64,000 bases of DNA from Flaccisagitta enflata (GCA_965153355.1 OZ231126.1:62310001-62374000), one strand, 5' to 3'; numbered from the stretch's first letter, positions 52,029-61,880 are shown. Made by a program: numbers and translations. The notes: a model not told the origin generated them from the sequence alone.

Positions 52029-52241
52029 TATAGCCCTCTCCTGCGGCGTCAATCCGTTGATCACCCCCCGACCTCTTGCGAGAGCATCGGCGTCGTCGAA
52101 ATCATTAGTCCCTTCGGTGCACGTGGCTACGGCATCGAACATGCGCTTGCATGGTTCAATTTCCGAGACCAAATCTGAGACCCACTGATTGACATCTCCT
52201 CTGGATCGGCAGCAGGTTAAGAATTGGCCGCCAGTTGGAGA
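52029..52241 (-). CDS. Coding piece with module copy 2
   Basis: 71 codons lie in the same frame as the large polyglutamine piece, between TAA 52242-52244 and TGA 52026-52028. It contains GDVNQWVSDLVSEIEPCKRM, then FDAVATCTEGTNDFDDAD (52086-52163), then RGVINGLTPQERAI directly before the TGA. A CAG/AGGAG junction at about 52205 would serve as a splice acceptor. The single TGA separating it from the next piece could derive from an arginine CGA by one transition. The module matches the copy at 52631-52708. Confidence 0.5.
52086..52163 (-). repeat. 26-residue module, copy 2
   Basis: Encodes a 26-residue segment sharing 19 identical residues with 52631-52708, including FDAVA, a Cys pair flanking it, and EGTNDFDDA. 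The two copies lie 545 bp apart in different frames. Confidence 0.7.
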
Positions 52242-52825
52242 TTACGCACCATGTCGAGGGACCGGAAGTGGCAGATACTCGGATCCGTCGGGGTTTGGCG
52301 AAGACGTTCGCATCCTTGAAGTTGGAGCACCAGTAACATTGTCACGGGCGGCGTGAGTGTCAGTTGGGAGACTATTCCATGAGAATTCATTGACGGGTCT
52401 TTTACGATTCCCAATGTCATTGTGCATTGCGTTCACGATGTCGGCGTTGGAAGGAAAACCTCTGGATAGTTTTCAGTGAAGAACGCATGGAGTTCCCATT
52501 CGCCGGATTCGGCAAGTGGACGCCGCGAATCGAAGGGTGCGGGCATTGAGTCGAGCGCCATTTGCCTTGCGTATGATATAAAGTCATAGACCATATCCCG
52601 AAGGCCGTGTCGAGCGCCATCTGATTCACATGCGGCGTCGTCGAAATCATTCGTCCCTTCGGCGCAAGCGGCAACGGCGTCGAAAAGGCGCCGGCATCCT
52701 TCCATCTCCGCCGTGATGTCGTTCCTCATTGCGGCATAAACGATTCGACCTCGGGCACTGAGATTCAAACCGAGAAGTACAAGATACACGAGATGACGTT
52801 GGAAAAAGCAGTGGGCAGAATATCG
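52217..52825 (-). CDS. Coding piece with module copy 1
   Basis: This frame is open from a TGA at 52826-52828 down to TAA 52217-52219, apart from one TGA at 52433-52435. The upstream part reads LVYLVLLGLNLSARGRIVYA, then the module EMEGCRRLFDAVAACAEG with TNDFDDAA (52631-52708), then GLRDMVYDFISYARQMALDS and ELHAFFTENYPEVFLPTPTS. The part after the TGA ends CHFRSLDMVRNLQLAANS. The ATG at 52833 opens a different frame of 22 codons (MNDDILPTAFSNVIS...) and could be the true start if spliced or shifted into this one. No family is recognised. Confidence 0.45.
52631..52708 (-). repeat. 26-residue module, copy 1
   Basis: Partner of 52086-52163. The nucleotide stretch GGCGTCGTCGAAATCATT (plus strand) is identical in both, so the duplication is recent or conserved. 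Confidence 0.7.
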
Positions 52826-52833
52826 TCATTCAT

Positions 52834-53784
52834 CTTGTGACCGCCAATGTCCAATTTAGTTTTCGGAGGTCGAAGATGGAAATAGTCGAGTCGTTTTTTT
52901 AAATTGTTGAAATATGATCGCCCTGATTTCAACAGCTGTCTATGACGTCTATCATTGTGGACTTGTGGTGAAAGTTGGCCGATTGGAAAATAGGAAGGCG
53001 ATCGTCTCGTTTATTCCATAAAAATTTCAACAACTGAAGAGAGGAAAAAAATAAAAAGGGAAAGTGGGCGTTAAAGGTGATCAGCAAAAGCAAAGGATAG
53101 CATGAAATCAAGACAGGACACAATAAGGACCCAAACAGCACATGACAACATGTTCATCTTCTTCAGAGCCCAGCCTGCCACCTGATAATACCTGCCCCTG
53201 CCCCGGCCCATCCCATTAAATTCATCCATATCATACCCATAGTTAGCTGATCGGGCAAACGATAAAAACCATAATAAAATCCGGCGATAAAATGCAAAAA
53301 CTGCGCTCAAAATAACAGGCGGAGACCACAGATAAACCGCGTTACTGCGCGCAAAAGCGTCTACAAAACACTGCCTGGCTGCTCGTTGGTTTCAACCCAC
53401 GGTCTGTCGATGTCAAACTAACGTTAATTGTCCGTTCATAAGTTTATCTGCAGTAAAAAGATGAGAGATTATTAAAAATTAGCAAATTCCAGGGCACATT
53501 CAATCAATCAAACTCAATCAATCACTTTAGGAAGCAATGCCGTAAATAAATAAAAACAATCAATCCAAATTTGGATGACACGAAGACGGCAGAGATACGT
53601 ATGTTTTGTTTCGTAGAAACAAATGGCACAAAAATACAAGCGCAATATGCCTGGTTTGCCCATCTAGCCTTCATTATAACAAAGGCTGTACCCTTTAATG
53701 TGTGAAGAAGAGGCAAAATATGATTGGCCTGGCTCCTTATTGTATCATGCAGGCTTGAAGCCAGACAGACCTTCAAGCTTCAAA
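52834..53784. other. Stretch upstream of the glutamine-rich locus
   Basis: Probable upstream region of the minus-strand locus. A minus frame at 53071-53310 contains a basic Gly/Arg segment and a hydrophobic stretch (MLSCAVWVLIVSCLDFMLSF) that would pass for a signal or membrane segment, but it stands alone and is not accepted as a gene. No TATA box or other promoter could be assigned. Confidence 0.35.
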
Positions 53785-55732
53785 CCGGACTTAGACCGGA
53801 CTTGGACCAGACTTGGACCAGACTTGGACCAGACTTAGACCAGACTTAGCCAGACTTAGACCGAAGATACTTAGACCAGACTTAGACCAGACTTAGACAG
53901 ACTTAGACCAGACTTAGACCAGGCTTAGATGGAAGCTAGACCAGACTTAGGGCCAGAGCTTAGCCAGACTTAAAACCAGTTAAGCCAAGACAAACCAGAC
54001 AGACTGACTTAGACCAGACTTGGAGCAGACTTAGACCAGACTTGGACCAGACTTGAACCAGACTTAGACTAGACTTAGGCCAGACTTAGACAAGACTTAG
54101 ATAGACTTAGACCAGACTTAGACAGGCCAAGATGGAACTTTGACCAGACTTGAACCCAGACTTAGGTAATGAACTTGAGCCAGACTTCGTCAGACTTAGT
54201 CAGACTTGGGCCAAGACTTAGGCCAGGCTGGGACTGGCCTGACAGACTGATCAGACTTGGAGCCAGCCTGAGACCAGGTTTAGACCAGACTTAGACCAGA
54301 CTTAGACCGGACTTAGAATAGACATGGACCAGACTTAGACCAGACTGGGAGCAGGCTTGGACCAGACTGAGACCAGGTACTTAGACCAGACTTAGACCAG
54401 ACTTGAACCAGACTCAGTCAAGACTTAGACCAGGGTGGGACCAGCCGGAGTCCAGACTTTGGGTGGGCTGGGTGGCTCAAGCGGGCTTAGACCAGACTTG
54501 GACCAGACTTAGACCGGGCTTGGGCAGACTTGGACCCAGACAGACTGAACTTGGAGCCAGATTTCAAGCCAAAGACCTTAGACCAGACTTAGGCCAGACT
54601 TAGACCAGACTTAGACCAGACTTAGACCAGACTTAGACCAGACTTGGGCCAGACTTGGAAGGCCAGACTTAGACCAGACTTGGAGCCAGACTTGGACCAG
54701 ACTTGGGCCAGACTTAGACCAGACTTAGACCAGGGTTTGAACCAGACTTGGAGCCAGACTTAGACCAGACTTGAGCCAGACTTAAGCCAGACTTTAGCCA
54801 GACTTGGGCCAGACTTGAGCCAGACTTAGACCAGACTTGGTAGACCAGACTTAGACCAGACTTAGATCAGGCTTTGGTCAGACTTAGATCAGACTTAAAC
54901 CAGATTTAGACCAGAGTTTAGACCAGACTTAGACCAGACTTAGACAGACTTAGACCAGACTTAGACCAGACTTAGATCAGACTTAGACCAGACTTAGAAG
55001 TTTGAATAGACTTAGATGGTTTTGGAGCAGACTTAGACCAGACTCAGACCAGACTTAGACCAGACTTGGGCCAGACTTAGACCAGACTTAGGCCAGACTT
55101 AGACAGACTTAGTCAGGCACCAGACGGAGCCCAGGCCAGACTTGGAGCCAGACTTGGGCCAAGAACTTAGACCAGACATGACCAGGCCCAGGTGAACTTA
55201 GATGACTTGGGCCAGGCATGGACAGACTTAAGCCAGGCTTGGAGCTAGACTTCGTCAGACTTGGACCAGACTTGGGCCAGACTTAGACCAGACTTAGACC
55301 AGACTTAGACCAGGCCTTAGACAGACTTAGACCAGACTTAGACCAGACTTAGACCAGACAGACCAGACTTGGAGCAGAGTTTGGCCAGACTATGACCAGA
55401 GTTAGACTGAACTTAGACCAGACTTAGACCAGACTTAGACCAGACTTAGACCAGGCTTAGACCAGGCTTAGACCAGGCTTAGACCAGGCTTAGACCAGGC
55501 TTAGACCAGAATTAGACCAGACTTAGACCAGACTTAGACCAGACTTGGAGCCAGACTTAGACCAGACTTGGGCCAGACTTAGACAGACTTAGACCAGACT
55601 TGGACCAGACTTGAGCCAGACTTAGACCAGACTTAGACCAGACTTAGACCAGACTTAAACCAGACCTAAACCAGACCTTAACCAGACTTATACCAGACCT
55701 TATCCAAACTTAAACCAGATCTACGCCAGACT
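53785..55732. repeat. 11-bp minisatellite TTAGACCAGAC
   Basis: About 1.95 kb of the 11-bp unit TTAGACCAGAC with variants (TTGGACCAGAC, TTGGGCCAGAC, TTGAGCCAGAC) and many small indels. Because 11 is not a multiple of 3, every frame on the plus strand meets TAG and every frame on the minus strand meets TAA within 33 bp of consensus, so it cannot encode protein. A short chance frame occurs at 54403-54603 where variants remove stops. Confidence 0.95.
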
Positions 55733-55764
55733 AATAACAATGTACGCTGCGCTATGAACTTGAG

Positions 55765-55970
55765 GTAACACTGACTTAGAATGACATAGAATGACTAAGA
55801 ATGACTAAGAATGACTTAAAATGACCTAAAATGATGTAAAATGACAAAAATGAAACAAAAATTGCAATCAGCTAAAAATGTGACTTAACATAACCAGAAT
55901 GACAAGAATAACTTAGAATGACTTAGAATGACTAAATAAACCTTGAATGACTTGAGATAATAAAAATGAC
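55765..55970. repeat. TTAGAATGAC-type degenerate repeat
   Basis: Repeated AATGACTTAG, AATGACTAAG and AATGACCTAAA units of about 10 bp follow directly on the 11-bp array and look like a diverged continuation of it (GACTTAG retained, ACCA replaced by AATG). Confidence 0.7.
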
Positions 55971-56038
55971 CAAAAACAACAAAAAAGCAAAAGTGGCTAC
56001 GGACAGTAGACGACAAACAATGACAAAGTGGGTTGTAG

Positions 56039-56056
56039 AGTCGCGTGCACGCGACT
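56039..56056. repeat. 18-bp perfect palindrome AGTCGCGTGCACGCGACT
   Basis: Perfectly self-complementary, and the same AGTCGCG/CGCGACT arms as the hairpins at 13221-13239 and 56388-56406. It lies between the degenerate repeat and the (GA)n at 56213. Confidence 0.9.
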
Positions 56057-56208
56057 ACAAAATGGCGAGAAACAAAAGACACCGGCATTGAACAATGAGA
56101 AAAGAGGAAAAGCCAAAAGCACGCAAAAGAAACAAAAGCACACATACTTAATAGGCGGACGGACATACATTTCTAACACATGTTGTACATTGTACAGGTA
56201 CAGGTGAG

Positions 56209-56212
<4 letters not shown>

Positions 56213-56247
<35 letters not shown>
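56213..56247. repeat. (GA)n microsatellite
   Basis: A short dinucleotide tract. Confidence 0.9.
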
Positions 56248-56250
<3 letters not shown>

Positions 56251-56274
56251 GAGAAGAAGAAGAAGGAGGAGGAG

Positions 56275-56406
56275 AAAATCCCCCATATGTGTGAAAGCAT
56301 AGGTCTTCAACTTCTTTGGGGCCGCTGCCCAAAAAGGGGACCAATTGACCGACCAACCAACCAACGGACCTACATAACATGGGAAAGAGTCGCGTAGCAC
56401 GCGACT
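56275..56406 (-). repeat. Dispersed family B element with terminal hairpin
   Basis: Read on the minus strand it starts with the hairpin AGTCGCG-TGCTA-CGCGACT (56388-56406), then a GTTGGTTGGTTGGTCGG tract, then the block TTTTTGGGCAGCGGCCCCAA near 56318-56340. This is the same order as 13221-13400. Confidence 0.65.
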
Positions 56407-56559
56407 AAAAATCAGATGATAATTAAAGTAAAAATACATATTTCATCACACAAAGAATATTGAAGTATTTATTTGCTGCATTTATTAAGGGGGAGAAATG
56501 GTTATTGAAATAGCATATCCAATGAAGTGCGGAGTCGTCCGATTAAAATATGTGAGTTC

Positions 56560-57185
56560 AAAGCCCTTCTTCCAAGCTTTGTTGGCCAACCAACAGACCA
56601 ACCAATTCCACACTCAAAGGCATACTTTCTTCAACTGAAAAAAAATTTTATTCCATATTCTTGCTGTCCAACACAAGGTCTATTGACTTGGAAAAAAGTC
56701 GAAGAATACCTTCGGCTTTTTGAGACCTATGGCGGAATTTGATTTTCCCTTTTGGGCAGTGGCCCCAAAGGGGTCGATGACATGCCACTACATATTAGAA
56801 TTTTCTCCTCTGTCCCAAATCATCCATCGCCTCCCCCCACAGGCTCCAAAGGCTCCAAATCCTGTCTCAGACCCAATCCCAGCCTCTTAGCCTCTTATTC
56901 TAGCCTGGGCCCAAATCACAACCTTGAGGCCAATCCTAGCCTGGAGAGGCCAGTTCCTTGAGGCATTACAATCAGCAAGCAGTCCCAGATCAGCCTCAGG
57001 CTAGGATTTGAGCCTCCAAACAAGATTGGGCTTCCAGGCTTAAATTTGACACAGTGATTTGGAGTCTGAACTGGGATTGGGCCTGAAGCCTGAGGCGGAC
57101 TGTTGTTGAACAGAAGAATTCCCCATGTGGCACTTCAAGGCATTGACTCCTTTGGGGCCGCTGCCTCTTTCCCTTCAACTTCAGA
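56560..57185. repeat. Fragments of family B plus AGGCC-rich degenerate repeat
   Basis: Contains TTTGGGCAGTGGCCCCAAAG (56751-56770) and, inverted, CTTTGGGGCCGCTGCC (57151-57166), bracketing an AGGCC/GCCTC-rich degenerate array (56830-57080). The bracketing suggests one composite unit about 415 bp long. Confidence 0.5.
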
Positions 57186-57535
57186 AGCACTACCTACTCA
57201 GGCGGGGCACAAGTACATTTGACCATCTACTTTGACATTTATTCTTTGCTTGAGCGTTTGAGGATGTTGAATGCTGCTTTTGGGCCAAATGAGACTATGC
57301 ATGAAATTAATAGCTAGGAAAGAGCTAATTCTCCTCTTTCAGATGACGCCAAGCAGAATCCTGTGCGATCAATAATTTTGGAGCTATGATATTTTCAATC
57401 TTTTTTATTTTTTTGCATTTTTTGCATTTTTCCCAAAAATGAGGAATTAAGTTATTGAAGTCTATTTGAACTTCAAATTGTCCCAGATGATGAATGTGCA
57501 TGCTGGCAGCAAAGTCTCTCACTCTTTTAGTCATG
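57186..57535. other. Non-coding stretch, nothing assigned
   Basis: AT-rich at the right (TTTTGCATTTTTTGCATTTT near 57412-57429). No gene is supported. Confidence 0.45.
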
Positions 57536-57766
57536 GAGTCTAAAAGAGGCTTTGTCTATCTGTCCATCAGTCCATCCGCTGGTCTGTTGGTCCATTAGTC
57601 TATCCATAGCGATCAAGTTGAAAAGTGGATAAACAAGCGTTCTCTCTCTGTCTCTGTCTCTCTCTGTCTCATTCTTTGTCTGTCTCTCCATCTGTCCATC
57701 TGTCTGTCTGTCCGTCCGTCTTGCCATCTGTCAATATGTCCGTCCATCTGTCCATCTGTCCCTCTA

Positions 57767-57850
<84 letters not shown>
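57536..57850 (+). repeat. Family C element with GTCC/GTCT tract and (CT)n
   Basis: Starts GAGTCTAAAAGAGGCTTTGT, continues with a GTCCATC/GTCCGTC degenerate tetranucleotide tract, and ends in an uninterrupted CT tract (57771-57850). Confidence 0.7.
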
Positions 57851-57855
<5 letters not shown>

Positions 57856-57859
57856 TTAC

Positions 57860-58228
57860 GACTTTTTACCTACGGCGATTAGCCGCCTTTATTGTTATAT
57901 CTTAAAAAGTCTAGGTCCACTCAAAGTGTAACGTCAGTGCGTCCTTTCTTTCATCATATTGTACTCAGTTTACACTAGTATGTAGTAACTGACCAAGAAA
58001 TTTAAACAAACAAGCCCCCAAAGAACTGCTGTATTCTTACAAATCTTCCTCTTACATATCTCAGAGGAATTCATTTGTTTATTCTATCTAACTTTTTTCT
58101 TTTTTCTTTAAACATAGTTTTTTTTCTATTGTAATATCACGCATCATCCTTTTTATGCATGGGGAATGATACGAAGTCATTGGATATAACAAGACAGGGA
58201 GCTGTCACATTTTCAGCACAGACCTGAT
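57860..58228. other. Non-coding stretch, nothing assigned
   Basis: AT-rich sequence, with no gene or boundary seen. Confidence 0.45.
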
Positions 58229-58447
58229 TTTTAGTCACATGCTGCGCGACTCTACACCCTGCTTTGTCGGTACATCCGTCCATTGGTCCGTCTGTCCGTC
58301 AGTCAGTCTGTCTGTCCGTCACACTTTACTTTTTTTCGGTTTTTGCGGTTTTTGGCCTCACTGCTCCTGCCCAAATGATGGAGTGACCTCAATTATGGCC
58401 CCTGCCCACCCACACGCGACTGGAGTACCGGTGTATCCGGCCTTTTT
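58229..58447 (+). repeat. Dispersed family A element, most complete copy
   Basis: Order of parts: imperfect hairpin AGTCACATGCTGCGCGACT (58233-58251), CTACACCCTGCTTTGTCGG, GTCC/GTCA tetranucleotide tract (58265-58320), CACTTTACTTTTTTTCGG, GGCCTCACTGCTCCTGCCCA, CCCCTGCCCACCCACACGCG, ending GTGTATCCGGCC followed by a T run. No RNA polymerase III box was recognised, so SINE status is unproven. There is no coding capacity. Confidence 0.8.
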
Positions 58448-60190
58448 TTCAAGGGGTTAGCGATAGCCTGCAATAAAATGCTTATCATTTGCTTAATCAG
58501 CATAGCTTAAAATCCCAAAAATTATTGTTTGAGGCTGATTGAGGGTATCAAGGGTATTAAAATTGGCAAAAAAAAAAAAAAAAAAAAAAAAAAACAAACA
58601 ACATGTTTTTCAGTATTTTACATACAAGCAATAAGAAAAACAAAAGAAAATCGGTAACCTTTTGAAGCTCTGCGAAAGATCTTTCAAATGAGATCTTGCT
58701 TGTATTTCTAGCTTTATTGGTTTAGAAATGGTATTGGGATGAAGACAGGTTGTTAGGAATTGGAAAAGCCCATTAAACGATCTTCATGTTTTTAGTTTGT
58801 TGTAACATAAAAATTCGTTCTTGGCGCCATTTTAAAGAGACCTTGAAGCTCTTAATTTGCACATGGATATCAATTAGCTGTGACAATTCTGAGTTGCGCT
58901 GTTGATAGAAACGTTGAGAGTAAAACTAATAGTAGGAAAAAAATAGGACAAAAAGCTGAAATTTGAATTTTTTTCAATCAGTGATATTTTTCTTCAAACC
59001 AATGCCATTTCCAAACAAAAAAAAACTACTGAGACCAGCAACATCGCATTTGGAAGATTTTTCAAAGATCTTTTAAATGGTCATAGATTTTCTTTAGTTC
59101 AAGCCTTTGGCTTGGCAGAAATAAGAAAAACAAGTTGTTTGGTTTTTTTCTTTGCCATAGTTATCATTCCTTCCCCTTAAATCTATTAAAGAAATCATTA
59201 CAACCAGTAAATCTTTATAGATGCTCAGTTTGTACTCAGTTTGTAGTTAAAAATACATTTACACGGTGATCATTCTCAAATGGCAATTTCTTTTAAGCTT
59301 TTTCTCCAAGATGCTTCATTCAAACCATTTGGAATCAAAATTTCCTTAAAGTATATTCATTGATGTTTTTTGTATCAAAATTTTGTCAATCCAAGTTGAA
59401 TATTTTTCATTTCATGCTAATAGGAAGTTTTAGTAATTTTGGAGCAAAAACTAAAGAAAATCAGCAGTTTTAAGCTTGTTCTTTTAAAAATTGCTCTTAT
59501 TTTCAAATAACTAAAGCTTAAGTTGTCAAGTTGCTCTCACATGGATGATAATTTGATGGAGTATTTGATGCATCTTTGGTTTGATCAGTGATTTGGCTTT
59601 TTTAGAACATTTTGTGACCCAAAAATCAATTCTCATATGAAAAACTCACTGCAATGTCGATTTTTGTTATAAATGGTGAGATTTCTTTGTTCAGATATGC
59701 TTTCTTTTGCTCAATTGCAAAAACTTCATCAAATTATCTTTCATTTAAGACCAATCTGGCATCAGTAGCTTAAACCGTCTAGCAATGAGAGCAAGTCAAA
59801 GAAAAACTATCACAGCCACCAGGAGGATTAATTTGCATCAGCTGACACTGCTTATATTTCTTCAAATAGGTGCTGTGGACAATCTATTAGAAAAAGACCA
59901 ATAAAATTTTGATACAAAAAACGTCAAACATAGTACTTAAAAGAAAAACAAATTCCAGATAGGTGAGATGATTTGTCTTTGCATAAAAGCACAATACTTT
60001 TTGCCATTTGAGATTGATGACCCTGTAGAGATTATAATTAGAGATGTAAACCTGTGGAACTAGCTTTATAAACACAATCTGTTTCATAATAAAAGATGGT
60101 ATGATTGGGTCAGTTTTAGGCTCAAAATGATCAGAAAATGAAAAAAAGAAAATTTGACAGTGAAATCGAGGATGCTGAGACAATTTGAAT
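58448..60190. other. AT-rich non-coding stretch
   Basis: No gene is supported. It includes a 26-bp poly-A (58569-58594) and an inverted pair around TTTTTTGTATCAAAATTTT (about 59364-59384 plus, 59902-59924 inverted), which may be a degraded inverted-repeat element. Confidence 0.45.
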
Positions 60191-60201
60191 TATATAGAAT
60201 A

Positions 60202-60791
60202 CCATCTCGCTCAAAAATATCATCTCACCTGTATGGCTAATTAGTGACCTAATAACTTAAAAAAACATATTAGAATTAGTGACCATTGGAAAGAACAAGA
60301 AAAAATCTTTAAAATGCCACCAAACAGAGCTCAGAAGCTCAATTTGTTTAGATTTAAGAGCCAAAAGAGTGAAAATGTTCACATCAACAAAGGACAAAAA
60401 AATAAGGAATAAAATTATCTGTTTATTTTTACTTTTTCCTGACTCATCAATCTAAAATCATATAGAAATTGCTGACCATTAGAAAGAGCTTCAAAAAATC
60501 TGTAAAATGTCGCCAAACAGATTTTTCTTGATTAAATTGTTTGAATTTTGTATCAAAACCAATTTACATAGATCTCAAAGTACTGAAGAAAAAATTACTA
60601 GAAAACTTGAAGGACTTTACAAAGTTATATAAAAATCCTTCCTCTATATATTCCCAAATGAATACAAAAGATATTTGGTACCCAAAGGGCCTATACTGAA
60701 TACTTTTAAAGAAAAAATTAGTTAAATACAAGATCTAACAATGATAGATAACTATTTTGTTTTACTGAGACGATATTTTTGAGCAAGATGG
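60202..60791. mobile_element. TA-flanked MITE, 590 bp
   Basis: Termini begin CCATCTCGCTCAAAAATATC (left) and, reverse-complemented from the right, CCATCTTGCTCAAAAATATC. The match covers 26 bp with two differences and ends TCTCA. TA lies outside both ends (60200-60201 and 60792-60793). The AT-rich interior has no transposase. The TA duplication suggests a Tc1/mariner-like source, by inference. Confidence 0.82.
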
Positions 60792-60793
60792 TA

Positions 60794-61541
60794 GTCACAA
60801 AAAAGTATTGTTTCAATTTCTGCTGAGACATATAGAGATGTAGTATAGGTGAGCACTATTTTAGAATCTACATCCAATCAGATTGTCATAAATTATGTCA
60901 AACTAAGTAAACAGATGTATTTTATATATGATTGGGACTCATTTGAAACTGTTTTTTTTTCTCCAAAAATTTAATGGAACATTAGCAATAATAATTAAGT
61001 TTTCAACTTGTCAGCATGGAAAGATTTTTACATGGACGCAAAAAAGTTCAAGGTCAGGCTTATAGAACACCCCATGGGGTTCTAGATCTGTTTCTGGATA
61101 AGCTTAAATGTCACACGGAGCAACGCGATTTAGATTTAATCAGGGACTATCAGTTGCATGAATATCAAATCAAGGGAAAACAAAATGAAACTCTTTTTTT
61201 TTTCTTGAAAATCCTGAAACGAATCTCCGGCCCACCAGTTTAGTGTAGAATGAGAAACGCTGATGGATAATGGGCTTTTGGGACACCAAGAGGCCCTACG
61301 GGCCATCCTATAGGGCTCTCAAAGGTTCTAAATGTATCAAAGATCGGAGGAAATAAGCAAATATTTTTTGTTATGAGTTTTATACTTACCAATAGTAAGA
61401 CTTCCGCATCTAGTGTAGGGGAGGGACACAGGTGGGTAACTGGGGATTGGGACCTACAGGGGCCCCCTACACAGTCAGTGGACAAAAAAAAATAGGTAGA
61501 GAGCTCACTCTGTTGGCTTTGATCCTACCTACTGTTATTGA
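60794..61541. other. Mostly non-coding stretch with one small frame
   Basis: The plus-strand frame 61016-61243 (75 codons from ATG) reads GRKKVQGQAYRTPHGVLDLF and QRDLDLIRDYQLHEYQIKGK, with no recognised domain. It may be chance. GGCCC-rich inverted motifs occur near 61290-61310 and 61457-61467. Confidence 0.3.
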
Positions 61542-61589
61542 ACAGCAGGCTGTAAACAACAAGTGGTTTTAAAAATTACAGCCTGCTGT
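61542..61589. repeat. 14-bp perfect hairpin ACAGCAGGCTGTAA
   Basis: Arms 61542-61555 and 61576-61589 are exact reverse complements with a 20-base loop. Confidence 0.85.
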
Positions 61590-61880
61590 CATCTTACAAA
61601 GTCGGCAAAAATCCAACCTGAATATGATAGAACGTGACTAGCTTATTCATAATCCTGATGAAATTCTGATAAGTTTGACATGTCAAACTGAATACTTTTT
61701 ATAAGATAATGATCATTTAAAATTGCATTATAACTTTAGTAAATACTATTAAAAATTTTTCATTTTCAGAATTTTCATCAGAATTTCAACAGGATTATCA
61801 ATTTGCAGGTCATATTCTCCTTGGTGAAAGTTGGATTTTTGCCGACTAGGTAGCATGACAGCCGACTGTAATTTTTGGAG
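61575..61880. repeat. Inverted pair around GTTGGATTTTTGCCGACT
   Basis: 61575-61672 (inverted) matches about 61770-61880, sharing GTTGGATTTTTGCCGACT and TGACAGC(A/C)G(G/A)CTGTAATTTTT. Between them is the 18-bp perfect palindrome AGTTTGACATGTCAAACT at 61672-61689. The structure resembles a foldback element. Confidence 0.7.

Larger units (their letters stand above)
49929..52833 (-). pseudogene. Glutamine-rich protein locus with multiple frame changes
   Basis: On the minus strand this interval gives consecutive coding-like pieces in changing frames. From upstream to downstream they are 52833-52768 (possible start), 52825-52217, 52241-51243, about 51360-51000, about 51070-50514, 50553-50323 and 50249-49929. 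The pieces share composition and theme: Gln-rich tracts, charged helical segments and a duplicated cysteine-containing module. Frame changes at about 51330, 51030 and 50540 are single-nucleotide shifts without plausible introns. One candidate intron (GTGCGTAATC...GATCCAG, about 49 bp, near 52205-52253) is possible. Decay of a once intact gene, or consensus indels, explains it best. The downstream end is cut by the satellite. No named family is recognised. Confidence 0.6.

Noticed and set aside
50481-52180. Plus-strand Leu-, Ala- and Val-rich frames across the CAG/CTG tracts.
   Set aside because: They are antisense shadows of the glutamine-rich minus-strand frames and show only homopolymeric composition.
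54403-54603. 66-codon frame with Arg-Pro-Gly-Leu-like repeats.
   Set aside because: It is a chance opening in the 11-bp array, whose consensus has stops in all frames.
58229-58447. Family A as a tRNA-derived SINE.
   Set aside because: No A-box or B-box sequence could be recognised, so the class is left open.
59361-59925. Inverted TTTTTTGTATCAAAATTTT pair as MITE ends.
   Set aside because: The match is only about 30 bp, AT-rich, and lacks any target duplication or matching outer boundary.
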